Origin: a bacterium
Lineage (GTDB): Bacteria > UBP14 > UBA6098
Assembly (NCBI GenBank): GCA_030642425.1
Contig: DAOWNU010000140.1
Location: 1 to 5,858, forward strand
Direction: 5' to 3'
DNA length: 5,858 nt
Under the pieces are notes generated by a model. It ran no database searches. It was not told where the DNA came from and saw only the letters and a program-made list of their open reading frames with translations. This document shows positions 1 through 5,487 of the stretch, one piece after another (position 1 is the stretch's first letter; each line of letters begins with the position of its first letter). The position numbers were made by a program, and so were the translations under genes.

Positions 1-309
1 CATTTCCCATCCACTCCCCGGCAATGCGGCAGCATCTGTCAGTAATGACGCAACAATCATGCTTAACCGTCAGTCGGCGAGTGCCGATCGCTGGCACCCC
101 TCCCGCTATGTGCGATTTGGAATAACCTCACACGATTTCGCACGCGACAGCCGCGCCAGCGGCGATAAAAAAAAGACGTCCTCATCAGCCGCCTTAATAT
201 ATTCTAAAAAACCGTCTTGTCCGATTATGACAGCGTCATCTTCGACATTGCCGGTCGCCCTTATTTTTCGGTAGTGCGAAGTATTGCCCTACTCCATTAT
301 TACGCGTCC
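1..309. other. Left-edge region without an intact gene
   Basis: No complete gene with a start, ribosome site and recognisable product is found. The minus strand holds the coding-like remnant described at 106-288. A short minus-strand reading from an ATG at 60 runs off the left edge (MIVASLLTDAAALPGSGWEM) but lacks a ribosome site. A plus-strand frame open from base 2 to 274 looks like the antisense of the remnant. No terminator hairpin for the pilin gene is evident; the T8 and T6 runs of the minus strand have no adjacent stem. Confidence 0.5.
106..288 (-). pseudogene. Possible decayed gene remnant, coding-like stretch with no start codon
   Basis: On the minus strand this frame is open for 60 codons between a TAG (291-289) and a TAG (108-106). 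It has no ATG, GTG or TTG start. The middle reads like real protein (GNVEDDAVIIGQDGFLEYIK, then AADEDVFF), with mostly purine-first codons. The signal seems to enter from another frame (reading NNGVGQYFALPKNKGD, roughly 298-251). After an 8-T run (minus strand, 174-167) it seems to leave into the -1 frame, reading IAAGAAVACEIV before a TGA. It lies just downstream of the pilin stop, in the same frame but after two stops. I do not recognise the protein. The GNVEDDA string resembles the 'ATGN(I/V)D.DA' C-terminal region of some type IV pilins, but that is weak. A frameshifted pseudogene or sequence errors are likeliest; chance openness is possible. Confidence 0.33.
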
Positions 310-792
310 TTACGGCGAGCATGTAGAGCCATTCTTTGTAACAATAATGAAAAGGTCGTCTCCGCCCGGGATCTCGACTATCTCCCCGAGTTTCCCGTGT
401 TCGCAGGCCCACGTCCACTGTAATTGGTGCCTCAGGTCCTTCCCGAGATAAGTTATTCCCACAGCTCTTTTACCGTCAAAGGAATGGTTTTCATAATCGT
501 AAAGAGTATTGAAAGGGTCCTGTGTTGGGTTGGGCCAGCCCTCGAGATAAGTGGGACAAAGATTGGGGGGAGGCATATTGGGGTGAACATCGGCGGGATA
601 GCAGCCGTTTTGGATATAGAATTCTTCCAGAGATAAAAACATCTTTTTCAACCAGATTCTGGCGCCGGAATACTTGGTTTTATCCACAGCTCGAGTATAT
701 CGTGTTATCGACAGAGAGGCCAAAACCCCGATTATTACGACCACTATCATAAGCTCGATCAAGGTAAAACCCGAATGTCTGGAAATGCGCAT
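310..792 (-). CDS. Type IV pilin / type II secretion pseudopilin-like protein
   Basis: A 160-residue prepilin. It has a short positive leader (MRISRHSG), then FTLIELMIVVVIIGVLASL, the classic class III signal: cleavage is expected after Gly8, the mature protein starts with Phe9, and Glu13 is the conserved Glu5. The hydrophobic helix covers about residues 9-29 and a polar C-terminal head follows. DPFNTLYDY near residue 92 recalls the DP.GN.Y segment of major pseudopilins. Four cysteines (64, 79, 130, 158) could form two disulfides, including a C-terminal loop. The ATG at 792 is chosen over the adjacent TTG at 795 because AAAGGAGA (803-796) is usefully spaced only from the ATG. No prepilin peptidase, ATPase or secretin gene lies in view, so pilus fibre, secretion pseudopilus and minor pilin roles cannot be separated. 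The length is near that of GspG/PilA-type proteins. It diverges from nrdR. Confidence 0.85.
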   Translation of the reverse strand: MRISRHSGFTLIELMIVVVIIGVLASLSITRYTRAVDKTKYSGARIWLKKMFLSLEEFYIQNGCYPADVHPNMPPPNLCPTYLEGWPNPTQDPFNTLYDYENHSFDGKRAVGITYLGKDLRHQLQWTWACEHGKLGEIVEIPGGDDLFIIVTKNGSTCSP

Positions 793-795
793 CAA

Positions 796-803
796 TCTCC
801 TTT
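796..803 (-). promoter_or_regulatory. Shine-Dalgarno sequence deciding the pilin start
   Basis: AAAGGAGA on the minus strand. GGAG lies 4 nt before the ATG at 792 but directly abuts the in-frame TTG at 795, so the ATG is the likelier initiator. Confidence 0.7.
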
Positions 804-879
804 CGACTAAATATACAGCAAGAAATATGCCCCCGGTAACTCCTTGTATAGCACAGAACTGACGCTAATTTAATTCGTA

Positions 880-885
880 ATTATA
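880..885 (-). promoter_or_regulatory. Possible -10 box for the pilin gene
   Basis: A perfect TATAAT on the minus strand, 88 nt upstream of the pilin ATG in a strongly AT-rich stretch. No good -35 hexamer sits 16-18 nt upstream (TCTTCG is the best at 17 nt), and there is no TGn extension. The match could therefore be chance in AT-rich DNA. Confidence 0.3.
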
Positions 886-912
886 TTGCAATTTGCGAAA
901 TGCGAAGATAAT

Positions 913-925
913 TGGAATATTTCCA
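913..925. repeat. Short inverted repeat in the divergent intergenic region
   Basis: TGGAA-TAT-TTCCA is a perfect 5+3+5 dyad between the divergent pilin and nrdR genes. Its size and position would suit a small operator, but no regulator binding motif is recognised. It does not match an NrdR box. No convincing plus-strand promoter was found in 796-1087. Confidence 0.3.
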
Positions 926-1007
926 CTTGCTATATCGAACCTTTTCATTATTTTACAATTCAATTTGATAAGCGTTCATTAGATTATGCATTACTTCAAG
1001 TGACCGC

Positions 1008-1060
1008 AGTCTAAGCCCTTAAAAGGGCTTCAATTTGAAGCGTCTTAAGATGCTTAGGCT
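1008..1060 (+). promoter_or_regulatory. Structured leader upstream of nrdR: nested inverted repeats
   Basis: Within 53 nt there are four inverted repeats. An outer arm, 1008-1016 against 1052-1060, gives nine pairs in RNA, one of them U-G. Inside it lie AAGCCC-TTAAAA-GGGCTT (1013-1030), a 7+1+7 palindrome GCTTCAA-T-TTGAAGC (1027-1041), and a 14-nt palindrome around TCTTAAGA (1040-1053). Several share bases, so they are mutually exclusive. The element ends 27 nt before the nrdR ATG and no U-run follows it, so it is not a simple terminator. A cis-regulatory leader RNA, a small RNA, or a DNA operator cluster are all possible. No known riboswitch family is recognised. Confidence 0.45.
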
Positions 1061-1087
1061 TGCGGCACGGCAAGTCTGGAAACAATT

Positions 1088-1558
1088 ATGAGATGTCCTT
1101 ATTGTGACAGTGATTCGGATAAAGTTGTCGATTCGCGTAGCGTTCGGGACGGCCGCGGGGTTCGCAGGCGGCGCGAATGTCTCGAGTGCGGACGAAGATT
1201 CACGACTTACGAGTTTATCGAGGAATCGCAGCTTCTTGTTATTAAAAAGGATGGCCGACGCGAGCCTTTCGACAGGTCTAAGATTATCAAGGGAATACAG
1301 ATAGCCTGTCGCAAACGGCCGGTCAGCGCGGAACAGATGGAGGCGATAGCCAACAGCATCGAGGTCGAATTTTCCGGAAACGGTGCGATGGAGGTTCTAT
1401 CGAGCAAAATCGGCGAGAAGATTATGGAGCATCTCAAGGATGTCGATCAGGTGGCTTATGTTCGTTTTGCAAGCGTGTATCGCCAGTTTAAGGATGTTGG
1501 CGAGTTCCGAATTGCACTTCATAAATTACTTGAAGCAGATGAGTCTAATACAAAGTAA
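1088..1558 (+). CDS. nrdR: Transcriptional repressor NrdR
   Basis: A 156-residue NrdR, the usual family length. The N-terminal zinc ribbon uses Cys3, Cys6, Cys31 and Cys34 (MRCPYC...ECLECGRRFTTYE), with the basic GRGVRRRRE stretch that contacts DNA. An ATP-cone follows at about residues 49-139, beginning VIKKDGRREPFDRSKI and ending in the family signature VAYVRFASVYRQF. NrdR senses ATP/dATP and represses ribonucleotide reductase genes by binding paired NrdR boxes. No nrd gene or obvious NrdR box is in this window, so its targets lie elsewhere. The start is the only sensible one because the zinc ligands begin at residue 3; the ribosome site is weak (GGA at 1078-1080, 7 nt before the ATG). It is the first gene of a tight run and a structured leader precedes it. 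Identification is secure. Confidence 0.96.
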   Translation: MRCPYCDSDSDKVVDSRSVRDGRGVRRRRECLECGRRFTTYEFIEESQLLVIKKDGRREPFDRSKIIKGIQIACRKRPVSAEQMEAIANSIEVEFSGNGAMEVLSSKIGEKIMEHLKDVDQVAYVRFASVYRQFKDVGEFRIALHKLLEADESNTK

Positions 1559-1573
1559 CAAAAGGATATACTT

Positions 1574-2605
1574 GTGGTAATATCTAACCAACGACTACGC
1601 GAAATATTGTCGAGAATAAACGGAAAAAAGATTGCCGTTATCGGGGATATCATGCTCGACCGCTATCTCTGGGGCGACGCCGAACGCATTTCTCCCGAAG
1701 CGCCCGTTCCGGTTGTAAAACTGCGCCGCGAGGAGATTAGGATCGGTGGGGCCGCCAATGTTGCGGATAATGTGAACGTTCTGGGCGCGGAGCCAATGCT
1801 TATTTCAATAATTGGTGACGACGACGACGGCAAAAAGCTCGCCGGGCGGATTTCGGAATTGGATATGTCTCCCGAGCTGTTGGTTGTCGATATGGATCGT
1901 CATACAACCGTGAAAACACGCGTGATCGCGCGCCACCAGCAGGTTTGCCGGATCGATTTCGAGGATAGCGAATACATTGCGGGGAAATCCCTCCAGGGAA
2001 TTCTCGATGTATTTCACTCCGTCGCCGGCGATCTCGACGCCGTAATTATTTCCGATTACGGCAAGGGCCTCGTCTCCCAAAAGCTCGTCGCGGAGATAGT
2101 GGATTTTTGCCGCGGCACAGAAATATTTATCGCCGTCGATCCGAAAGAACACCACTGGAAATACTACTCCGGTGCCGACCTGATAAAGCCCAATAATCAC
2201 GAGGCCGAGTTGGCAACCGGAATAAAAATCGCTTCGGAAAAATCGCTCGAAAAAGCCGGCTGGCAATTTCTTAAAACAACCGGGGCGAAGGCGGCGCTTA
2301 TCACCACCGGCGAGCGCGGGATGAGCCTTTTCGAGCCGGGCAAACCGGTCTGTCACATGCCCACAATGGCCAGAGATGTCTATGATGTTACCGGCGCGGG
2401 GGACACAGTTATCGCGGTTGCGGCGTCCGCGATTGTCGGTGGGGCTTCGCTTGTGGAATCCGCGGTTATCGCAAACCATGCGGCGGGGGTCGTTGTCGCG
2501 GAGGTCGGCACCGCTGTCGCCAAGCCGGAGCGGATAATCTCGGCGATGACGCGCGAGCGCAATAGGATTGAATCGAACGAAACAGGATTGCAAAATGAAA
2601 AATAA
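1574..2605 (+). CDS. rfaE1: D-glycero-beta-D-manno-heptose-7-phosphate kinase (stand-alone RfaE domain I)
   Basis: A 343-residue PfkB/ribokinase-fold sugar kinase that phosphorylates heptose 7-phosphate at C1 in the cytosol, toward ADP-heptose for the LPS core or other surface glycans. Visible motifs: GDIMLDRYLWGD (24-35) and RISPEAPVPV (38-47), both typical of RfaE; the PfkB glycine pair RIGGAANVADN (56-66); DYGKGLVS (161-168); VDPK (188-191); and the C-terminal DVTGAGDT (271-278) with catalytic base Asp277. The start is GTG, with AAGGA (1562-1566) 7 nt upstream. The gene starts 15 bp after the nrdR stop and overlaps rfaE2 by 11 bp. Enterobacteria fuse kinase and adenylyltransferase in HldE; here they are separate genes, as in HldA/HldC organisms. 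The isomerase, phosphatase and epimerase genes are not in view. The stereochemistry (beta versus the alpha GDP-heptose route) is inferred from the RfaE neighbour. Confidence 0.94.
   Translation: MVISNQRLREILSRINGKKIAVIGDIMLDRYLWGDAERISPEAPVPVVKLRREEIRIGGAANVADNVNVLGAEPMLISIIGDDDDGKKLAGRISELDMSPELLVVDMDRHTTVKTRVIARHQQVCRIDFEDSEYIAGKSLQGILDVFHSVAGDLDAVIISDYGKGLVSQKLVAEIVDFCRGTEIFIAVDPKEHHWKYYSGADLIKPNNHEAELATGIKIASEKSLEKAGWQFLKTTGAKAALITTGERGMSLFEPGKPVCHMPTMARDVYDVTGAGDTVIAVAASAIVGGASLVESAVIANHAAGVVVAEVGTAVAKPERIISAMTRERNRIESNETGLQNEK
2584..2587 (+). promoter_or_regulatory. Shine-Dalgarno sequence deciding the rfaE2 start
   Basis: AGGA lies 7 nt before the ATG at 2595, inside the end of rfaE1. 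The in-frame TTG at 2568 would add nine residues but its only purine run (AGGA, 2564-2567) abuts it, so 2595 is preferred. Confidence 0.65.
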
Positions 2606-3080
2606 AATTTTAAATCTGAAAGACTTTCTTCCTATTCGCAAAAAGATCGAATCCGAGAAAAAAAAACTTGTTTTTACCAATGGCTGTTTCGATTTGATAC
2701 ACCGTGGCCATGTCGAATATTTGTCGCGAGCGAGAGAACTTGGGGATTATCTTGTTGTCGGGCTGAACTCCGACGACAGCGTGCGCAGGATAAAGGGCAA
2801 AGATCGCCCCATCGTTCCTTTGGAGGACAGGGCAATCGTGCTATCGGCCCTCGAATCGGTGGATTTCGTGATTCCATTCGAAGAAGATACGCCGGAAAGA
2901 ATAATCGGAAAAATACTGCCGGATAAACTGGTCAAGGGCGAGGACTGGGCGAAAAACTCGATAGTCGGCGCGGATATTGTCAGCGAAAATGGGGGAGAGG
3001 TAGTTCGAATTCCCTTGACAGCCGGTAAAAGCACGAGCGAATTGATAAAGAGAATATTGAAATTACACGGAGGAGATTAA
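2595..3080 (+). CDS. rfaE2: D-glycero-beta-D-manno-heptose 1-phosphate adenylyltransferase (stand-alone RfaE domain II)
   Basis: A 161-residue nucleotidyltransferase of the cytidylyltransferase-like fold that transfers AMP from ATP to heptose 1-phosphate, giving ADP-heptose. Residues 27-42 read FTNGCFDLIHRGHVEY and contain the HxGH nucleotide-binding signature (His36-His39). RPIVPLEDRAIVLSAL (71-86), FEEDTP (95-100) and LVKGEDW (112-118) are typical of RfaE domain II. STSELIKRI (146-154) matches the C-terminal ISST-type substrate-binding motif with S/T changes. The length fits stand-alone HldC/RfaE2. The gene overlaps rfaE1 by 11 bp, so the two are probably translationally coupled and made in matched amounts. 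It is followed after one base by the HD-domain gene. The protein is intact and the identification is firm. Confidence 0.95.
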   Translation: MKNKILNLKDFLPIRKKIESEKKKLVFTNGCFDLIHRGHVEYLSRARELGDYLVVGLNSDDSVRRIKGKDRPIVPLEDRAIVLSALESVDFVIPFEEDTPERIIGKILPDKLVKGEDWAKNSIVGADIVSENGGEVVRIPLTAGKSTSELIKRILKLHGGD

Positions 3081-3081
3081 A

Positions 3082-4059
3082 GTGCCGCAACCGAAACTAA
3101 TGGAAATCCAATATGGCGAAGTTTTCACGGGCTTTTACTCGCTTCGCCACAATGAGAAAAAAGACTATAACGGCAAGGCATATCTCAGTTTAGAATTCGG
3201 GGATAGTTCGGGAAGAGTGCCCGGCGTCTATTGGGAAGACGACGCGCTCCAGGTTCACAAACAGCTATTGAATCACGATATTGTCAAGCTCGAAGGCAGT
3301 ATGGGCGAGTGGAAAGACCGGCCGCAGGTAAAAATTCGGCAGATAAGACCGGCGCGCCCGGAGGAATGTGTCGGCCTAAAACTGCTTCCAGAATGCAAGA
3401 TTCCGAAAGAGCAATTGGCCAAACGTCTCGATTATTATATAAATTCTGTCTCGGATGAATATCTTTCTAAACTGCTTTCCGCCATATTTGGAGACCCAAA
3501 ATTTCTCGAAAAATTTTTCTCCGCCCCGGCCGGAAAGCTTTGGCACGGCGCATATATCGGCGGCCTTGCCGAGCACACGGTCGATGTCGCCAAGCTGTGC
3601 GATAGCGCGGCGGAAATGTTCGAATTGTGCCGCAGGGATATACTGATCACCGGCGCGTTGTTGCACGATATTGGAAAAACAGAAGAGCTGTCTATCGGCG
3701 CATCGTTCGATTACGGCGTCGCGGGAAGGCTTATCGGACATATCGTCCTCGGCGAGAGAATGGCCATTCGGGCGATAGAGGGTATCGAGGGTTTCCCCGA
3801 CAATCTGGCGCTCGAAATATCCCACTTGATCCTGTCTCACCACGGCTCTGCGGAGATGGGCGCGCCGGTTGTTCCGAAAACGCTCGAGGCCTCGATATTG
3901 CATCACGCGGACATGCTCGAAGCGCAGGCGAACGCTTTTTCGCACGTTATCGAAAAGGAACTCCCCGACGGCAAGACATTCTCGAATTGGCTTCGACCGG
4001 CCGGGCGCATGCTCTTCCTCGATCCTTACAGGGAGAGCGCGGGGAGAGATGAGGACTAA
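3082..4059 (+). CDS. OB-fold + HD-domain 3'-5' exoribonuclease, YhaM-like
   Basis: A 325-residue protein close to the length of YhaM/Cbf1. The N-terminus (about 10-92) resembles an OB-fold nucleic-acid-binding domain (KAYLSLEFGDSSGRVPGVYW, then HDIVKLEGSMGEW). The C-terminal HD domain (about 150-290) has WHGAYIGGLAEHTVDVA with His155 and His165, the core pair His195-Asp196 in GALLHDIGK, His220, His253-His254 in LSHHGSAE, and HHADMLEAQ (274-282), all expected metal ligands. YhaM family members degrade RNA and ssDNA from the 3' end, using Mn or another divalent metal. The start is GTG, with a strong GGAGGAG (3069-3075) 6 nt upstream and only one base after the rfaE2 stop. Co-transcription with the heptose genes is likely but no functional link is known. 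A nucleotide-hydrolysing HD phosphohydrolase is the alternative; the OB-fold favours the exonuclease. Confidence 0.8.
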   Translation: MPQPKLMEIQYGEVFTGFYSLRHNEKKDYNGKAYLSLEFGDSSGRVPGVYWEDDALQVHKQLLNHDIVKLEGSMGEWKDRPQVKIRQIRPARPEECVGLKLLPECKIPKEQLAKRLDYYINSVSDEYLSKLLSAIFGDPKFLEKFFSAPAGKLWHGAYIGGLAEHTVDVAKLCDSAAEMFELCRRDILITGALLHDIGKTEELSIGASFDYGVAGRLIGHIVLGERMAIRAIEGIEGFPDNLALEISHLILSHHGSAEMGAPVVPKTLEASILHHADMLEAQANAFSHVIEKELPDGKTFSNWLRPAGRMLFLDPYRESAGRDED

Positions 4060-4062
4060 CCA

Positions 4063-4078
4063 ACACGCGTGAGCGTGT
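4063..4078 (+). other. Hairpin with GNRA tetraloop between operon and permease cassette
   Basis: ACACGC-GTGA-GCGTGT is a perfect 6-bp stem closed by a GUGA (GNRA) loop in RNA, starting 4 nt after the HD-gene stop and ending 24 nt before the permease ATG. There is no T-run after it (the flank is GAACGAGAGGAAAAGGA), so it is not a standard intrinsic terminator. It could protect the upstream mRNA end, act as a processing site, or mark an insertion border. Confidence 0.5.
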
Positions 4079-4102
4079 GAACGAGAGGAAAAGGATAGAT
4101 AA

Positions 4103-4585
4103 ATGAGTTCAACGGCTATTTTCATCAACGTTTTTACTTTGGGTTGTCTTATTTTTGCTTTTCTCAAAAACAGAGCAAAAACAAGGCAGGCGCTTAAAGT
4201 AGCGGTAAAATCGTTTTTGCGCATTCTCCCAATTGTTTTTATTATTATTATTTTCATAGGTTTGTTTTTGGGTTTCGTGTCACCGAATTTAATTTCCGAG
4301 ATTGTAGGAGAACAATCGGGGTTTAGCGGAGTGCTTTTTGTTGCATTGTTAGGAGCGATCTCGCATATACCTTCCCTGATATCATTCCCTCTGGCGGCAT
4401 CACTGATTAAAAGTGGAGCATCGGTTACTGCAGTTGCCGCTTTCATTACAACATTAACCATGATTGGAATAATGACACTGCCTTTAGAAATAAAGGAACT
4501 GGGAAAGAAAGTAGCCCTACTCAGGAACGGCATAAGTTTTGTCTTCGCAATTATCATTGCTCTCATCATGGGGAGTATCCTATGA
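4103..4585 (+). CDS. Half-size membrane permease, COG0701/ArsP-like, first paralogue
   Basis: A 160-residue integral membrane protein with about five hydrophobic segments (roughly 5-20, 40-58, 74-98, 106-128, 141-160) and positive loops such as KNRAKTRQALK. The core GAISHIPSLISFPLAASLIK (84-103) followed by SGAS resembles the pore-lining GA..PGP...FPL motif of the UPF0718/DUF318 permease family that includes the arsenical exporter ArsP. Full-length members are about twice this size, so this looks like one half of a transporter. The second half is the next gene, whose start overlaps this stop in ATGA. AAGGA (4091-4095) lies 7 nt before the ATG. The DNA is clearly more AT-rich than the upstream operon. 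Transport of an anion, metal or metalloid species is plausible; the substrate is not shown. Family assignment rests on motif memory. Confidence 0.7.
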   Translation: MSSTAIFINVFTLGCLIFAFLKNRAKTRQALKVAVKSFLRILPIVFIIIIFIGLFLGFVSPNLISEIVGEQSGFSGVLFVALLGAISHIPSLISFPLAASLIKSGASVTAVAAFITTLTMIGIMTLPLEIKELGKKVALLRNGISFVFAIIIALIMGSIL

Positions 4586-5160
4586 AAAAGGCTGTGGGAA
4601 AAAAGCAAAAAAAGGGAATAATAAAAGATATTATCTTCCTGGGGATTGCTTTGATTGTTGCGATAATATTGCTATCGTTTTTCCCCGATAGACGGGAAGC
4701 GGTAGCCGCAGCATCATGGGAAATCTTTATTGAAATGATTTGGATACTTCCTGCAGTTATGGTGTTGATGGGACTTTTTTCGGTGTGGGTGTCAAAAGAA
4801 ATTGTTGTAAAATATTTGGGTAAAGCTTCGGGCATAAAAGGCATTTTTTTCGCAATACTCTTTGGTGCACTGCCAACAGGCCCTCTTTATGTGGCTTTTC
4901 CGCTGGCTGCAGCCTTAATCAAAAAAGGCGCTCGCATTTCCAACATCATTATTTTTCTTTCGGCGTGGGCGTGCATAAAGATTCCGCAAGAAATGGTGGA
5001 GTTCCAATTCCTCGGGCTAAAATTTATGGTGGCGAGACTCATTTTAACAATTATTTTTGTAGTTATCATGGGAGTATCGATAGAAAAAATAATTGAATGG
5101 AGCGACAAAAAAGAACGCGAACCTATAGGAGGTAAAGATGGCGCAGGTATTCGATCTTAA
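4582..5160 (+). CDS. Half-size membrane permease, COG0701/ArsP-like, second paralogue
   Basis: A 192-residue membrane protein that begins with a lysine-rich cytosolic stretch (MKKAVGKKQKKG). Five hydrophobic segments follow (about 13-34, 47-70, 85-112, 117-135, 148-168), with a charged tail after. The core GALPTGPLYVAFPLAAALIK (95-114) plus KGAR aligns without gaps to the core of the preceding gene; FPLAA.LIK.GA is common to both. Flanking matches (SG..G..F..L.GA before; P.E and LG.K after) support common descent by tandem duplication. This copy keeps the PTGP element that in the first copy is SHIP. It overlaps the first permease by 4 bp (ATGA), with GGGGAG (4570-4575) 6 nt before its ATG, and overlaps the cupin by 23 bp. 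The pair probably forms a heterodimeric transporter in the cytoplasmic membrane. The substrate is unknown. Confidence 0.72.
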   Translation: MKKAVGKKQKKGIIKDIIFLGIALIVAIILLSFFPDRREAVAAASWEIFIEMIWILPAVMVLMGLFSVWVSKEIVVKYLGKASGIKGIFFAILFGALPTGPLYVAFPLAAALIKKGARISNIIIFLSAWACIKIPQEMVEFQFLGLKFMVARLILTIIFVVIMGVSIEKIIEWSDKKEREPIGGKDGAGIRS

Positions 5161-5446
5161 AGCAATGGTGTCCTATCCATATGAGGAAAGGGGCAAGAAC
5201 GTCTTTTATAAAGCTAAAGAGTTCAAAGTGAGAATTATTGAACTTCCACCCGGCGGAGAGATGCCGATTTGCGAAATGGCTTCTCATGTTATTTTCAATG
5301 TTATTAAAGGGGCGGCGGAAGTAACGGTTAATCAAAAAAAAGTAACCATCACCGAAGGGCAGTGTCTTATTAGTGCACCCGCAACCATGTCGATGAAGAC
5401 TGAAAATGGTGTCAAGATTATGGGGATACAGATAGAAAGAGCTTGA
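5138..5446 (+). CDS. Small single-domain cupin with altered metal ligands
   Basis: A 102-residue single cupin barrel. The motif 1 region PPGGEMPICEMASHVIFNVI (37-56), followed by KG (57-58), aligns to the usual PPGG..P.H.H..EE..YVLEG, and motif 2 (74-91) shows EGQCLISAPATMSMKTENG. The usual ligands His, His, Glu and His are replaced by Cys45, Met47, His50 and Met86. Another Cys is at 76. Either metal binding is lost or the site suits a soft metal or metalloid. No signal peptide is seen, so it is cytosolic. The ATG at 5138 is set by AGGAGGT (5127-5133), and the gene overlaps the second permease by 23 bp, so the three genes form one translational unit. A sensor, chaperone or modifier for the transported substrate is an inference from context. 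It shares the AT-rich composition of the permeases. Confidence 0.78.
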   Translation: MAQVFDLKAMVSYPYEERGKNVFYKAKEFKVRIIELPPGGEMPICEMASHVIFNVIKGAAEVTVNQKKVTITEGQCLISAPATMSMKTENGVKIMGIQIERA

Positions 5447-5466
5447 GAACCTTGAGAAAAAGGATG

Positions 5467-5484
5467 TAGGGGCAGGACCCCCTA
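5467..5484 (+). repeat. Palindromic element downstream of the cupin gene
   Basis: TAGGGG-CAGGAC-CCCCTA is a perfect 6-bp inverted repeat, 21 nt after the cupin stop. There is no T-run after it, so a classic intrinsic terminator is unlikely. It abuts a second palindromic element. Together they resemble a dispersed REP-type intergenic unit, which this window alone cannot show. Confidence 0.45.
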
Positions 5485-5487
5485 TCT

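Noticed and set aside
1..60. Minus-strand ORF from an ATG at 60 running off the left edge (MIVASLLTDAAALPGSGWEM).
   Set aside because: Only 20 codons are visible, with no ribosome site and no recognisable family.
109..132. In-frame TGA at 128-130 on the minus strand, between IAAGAAVACEIV and GYSKSHIAGGVPAIG, considered as selenocysteine or reassigned TGA.
   Set aside because: TGA is a normal stop in the first permease and the cupin, no SECIS-like stem was apparent, and frameshift decay explains the region better.
2..274. Plus-strand frame open for 91 codons.
   Set aside because: The composition (Ser/Ala/Arg/Lys-rich, no motif) fits the antisense of the minus-strand coding remnant, and there is no ribosome site.
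893..921. Plus-strand promoter for nrdR (TTGCGA ... AATATT, 17-nt spacer).
   Set aside because: The -10 match is poor and many similar matches occur in this AT-rich stretch.
2568..2594. TTG start giving rfaE2 nine extra residues.
   Set aside because: No properly spaced ribosome site, while the ATG at 2595 has AGGA 7 nt upstream.
1805..2680. Minus-strand ORF of 291 codons opposite rfaE1.
   Set aside because: It is antisense to a gene with unmistakable PfkB/RfaE motifs; its sequence is Arg/Asp-rich with no family features.
3376..4608. Minus-strand ORF of 410 codons opposite the HD gene and first permease.
   Set aside because: It spans two well-supported plus-strand genes and their spacer; an antisense shadow with no motif.
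5442..5458. Direct repeat CTTGAGAA around the cupin stop, considered as a target-site duplication.
   Set aside because: The copies are one base apart with no element between them, so it is likely local slippage or chance.
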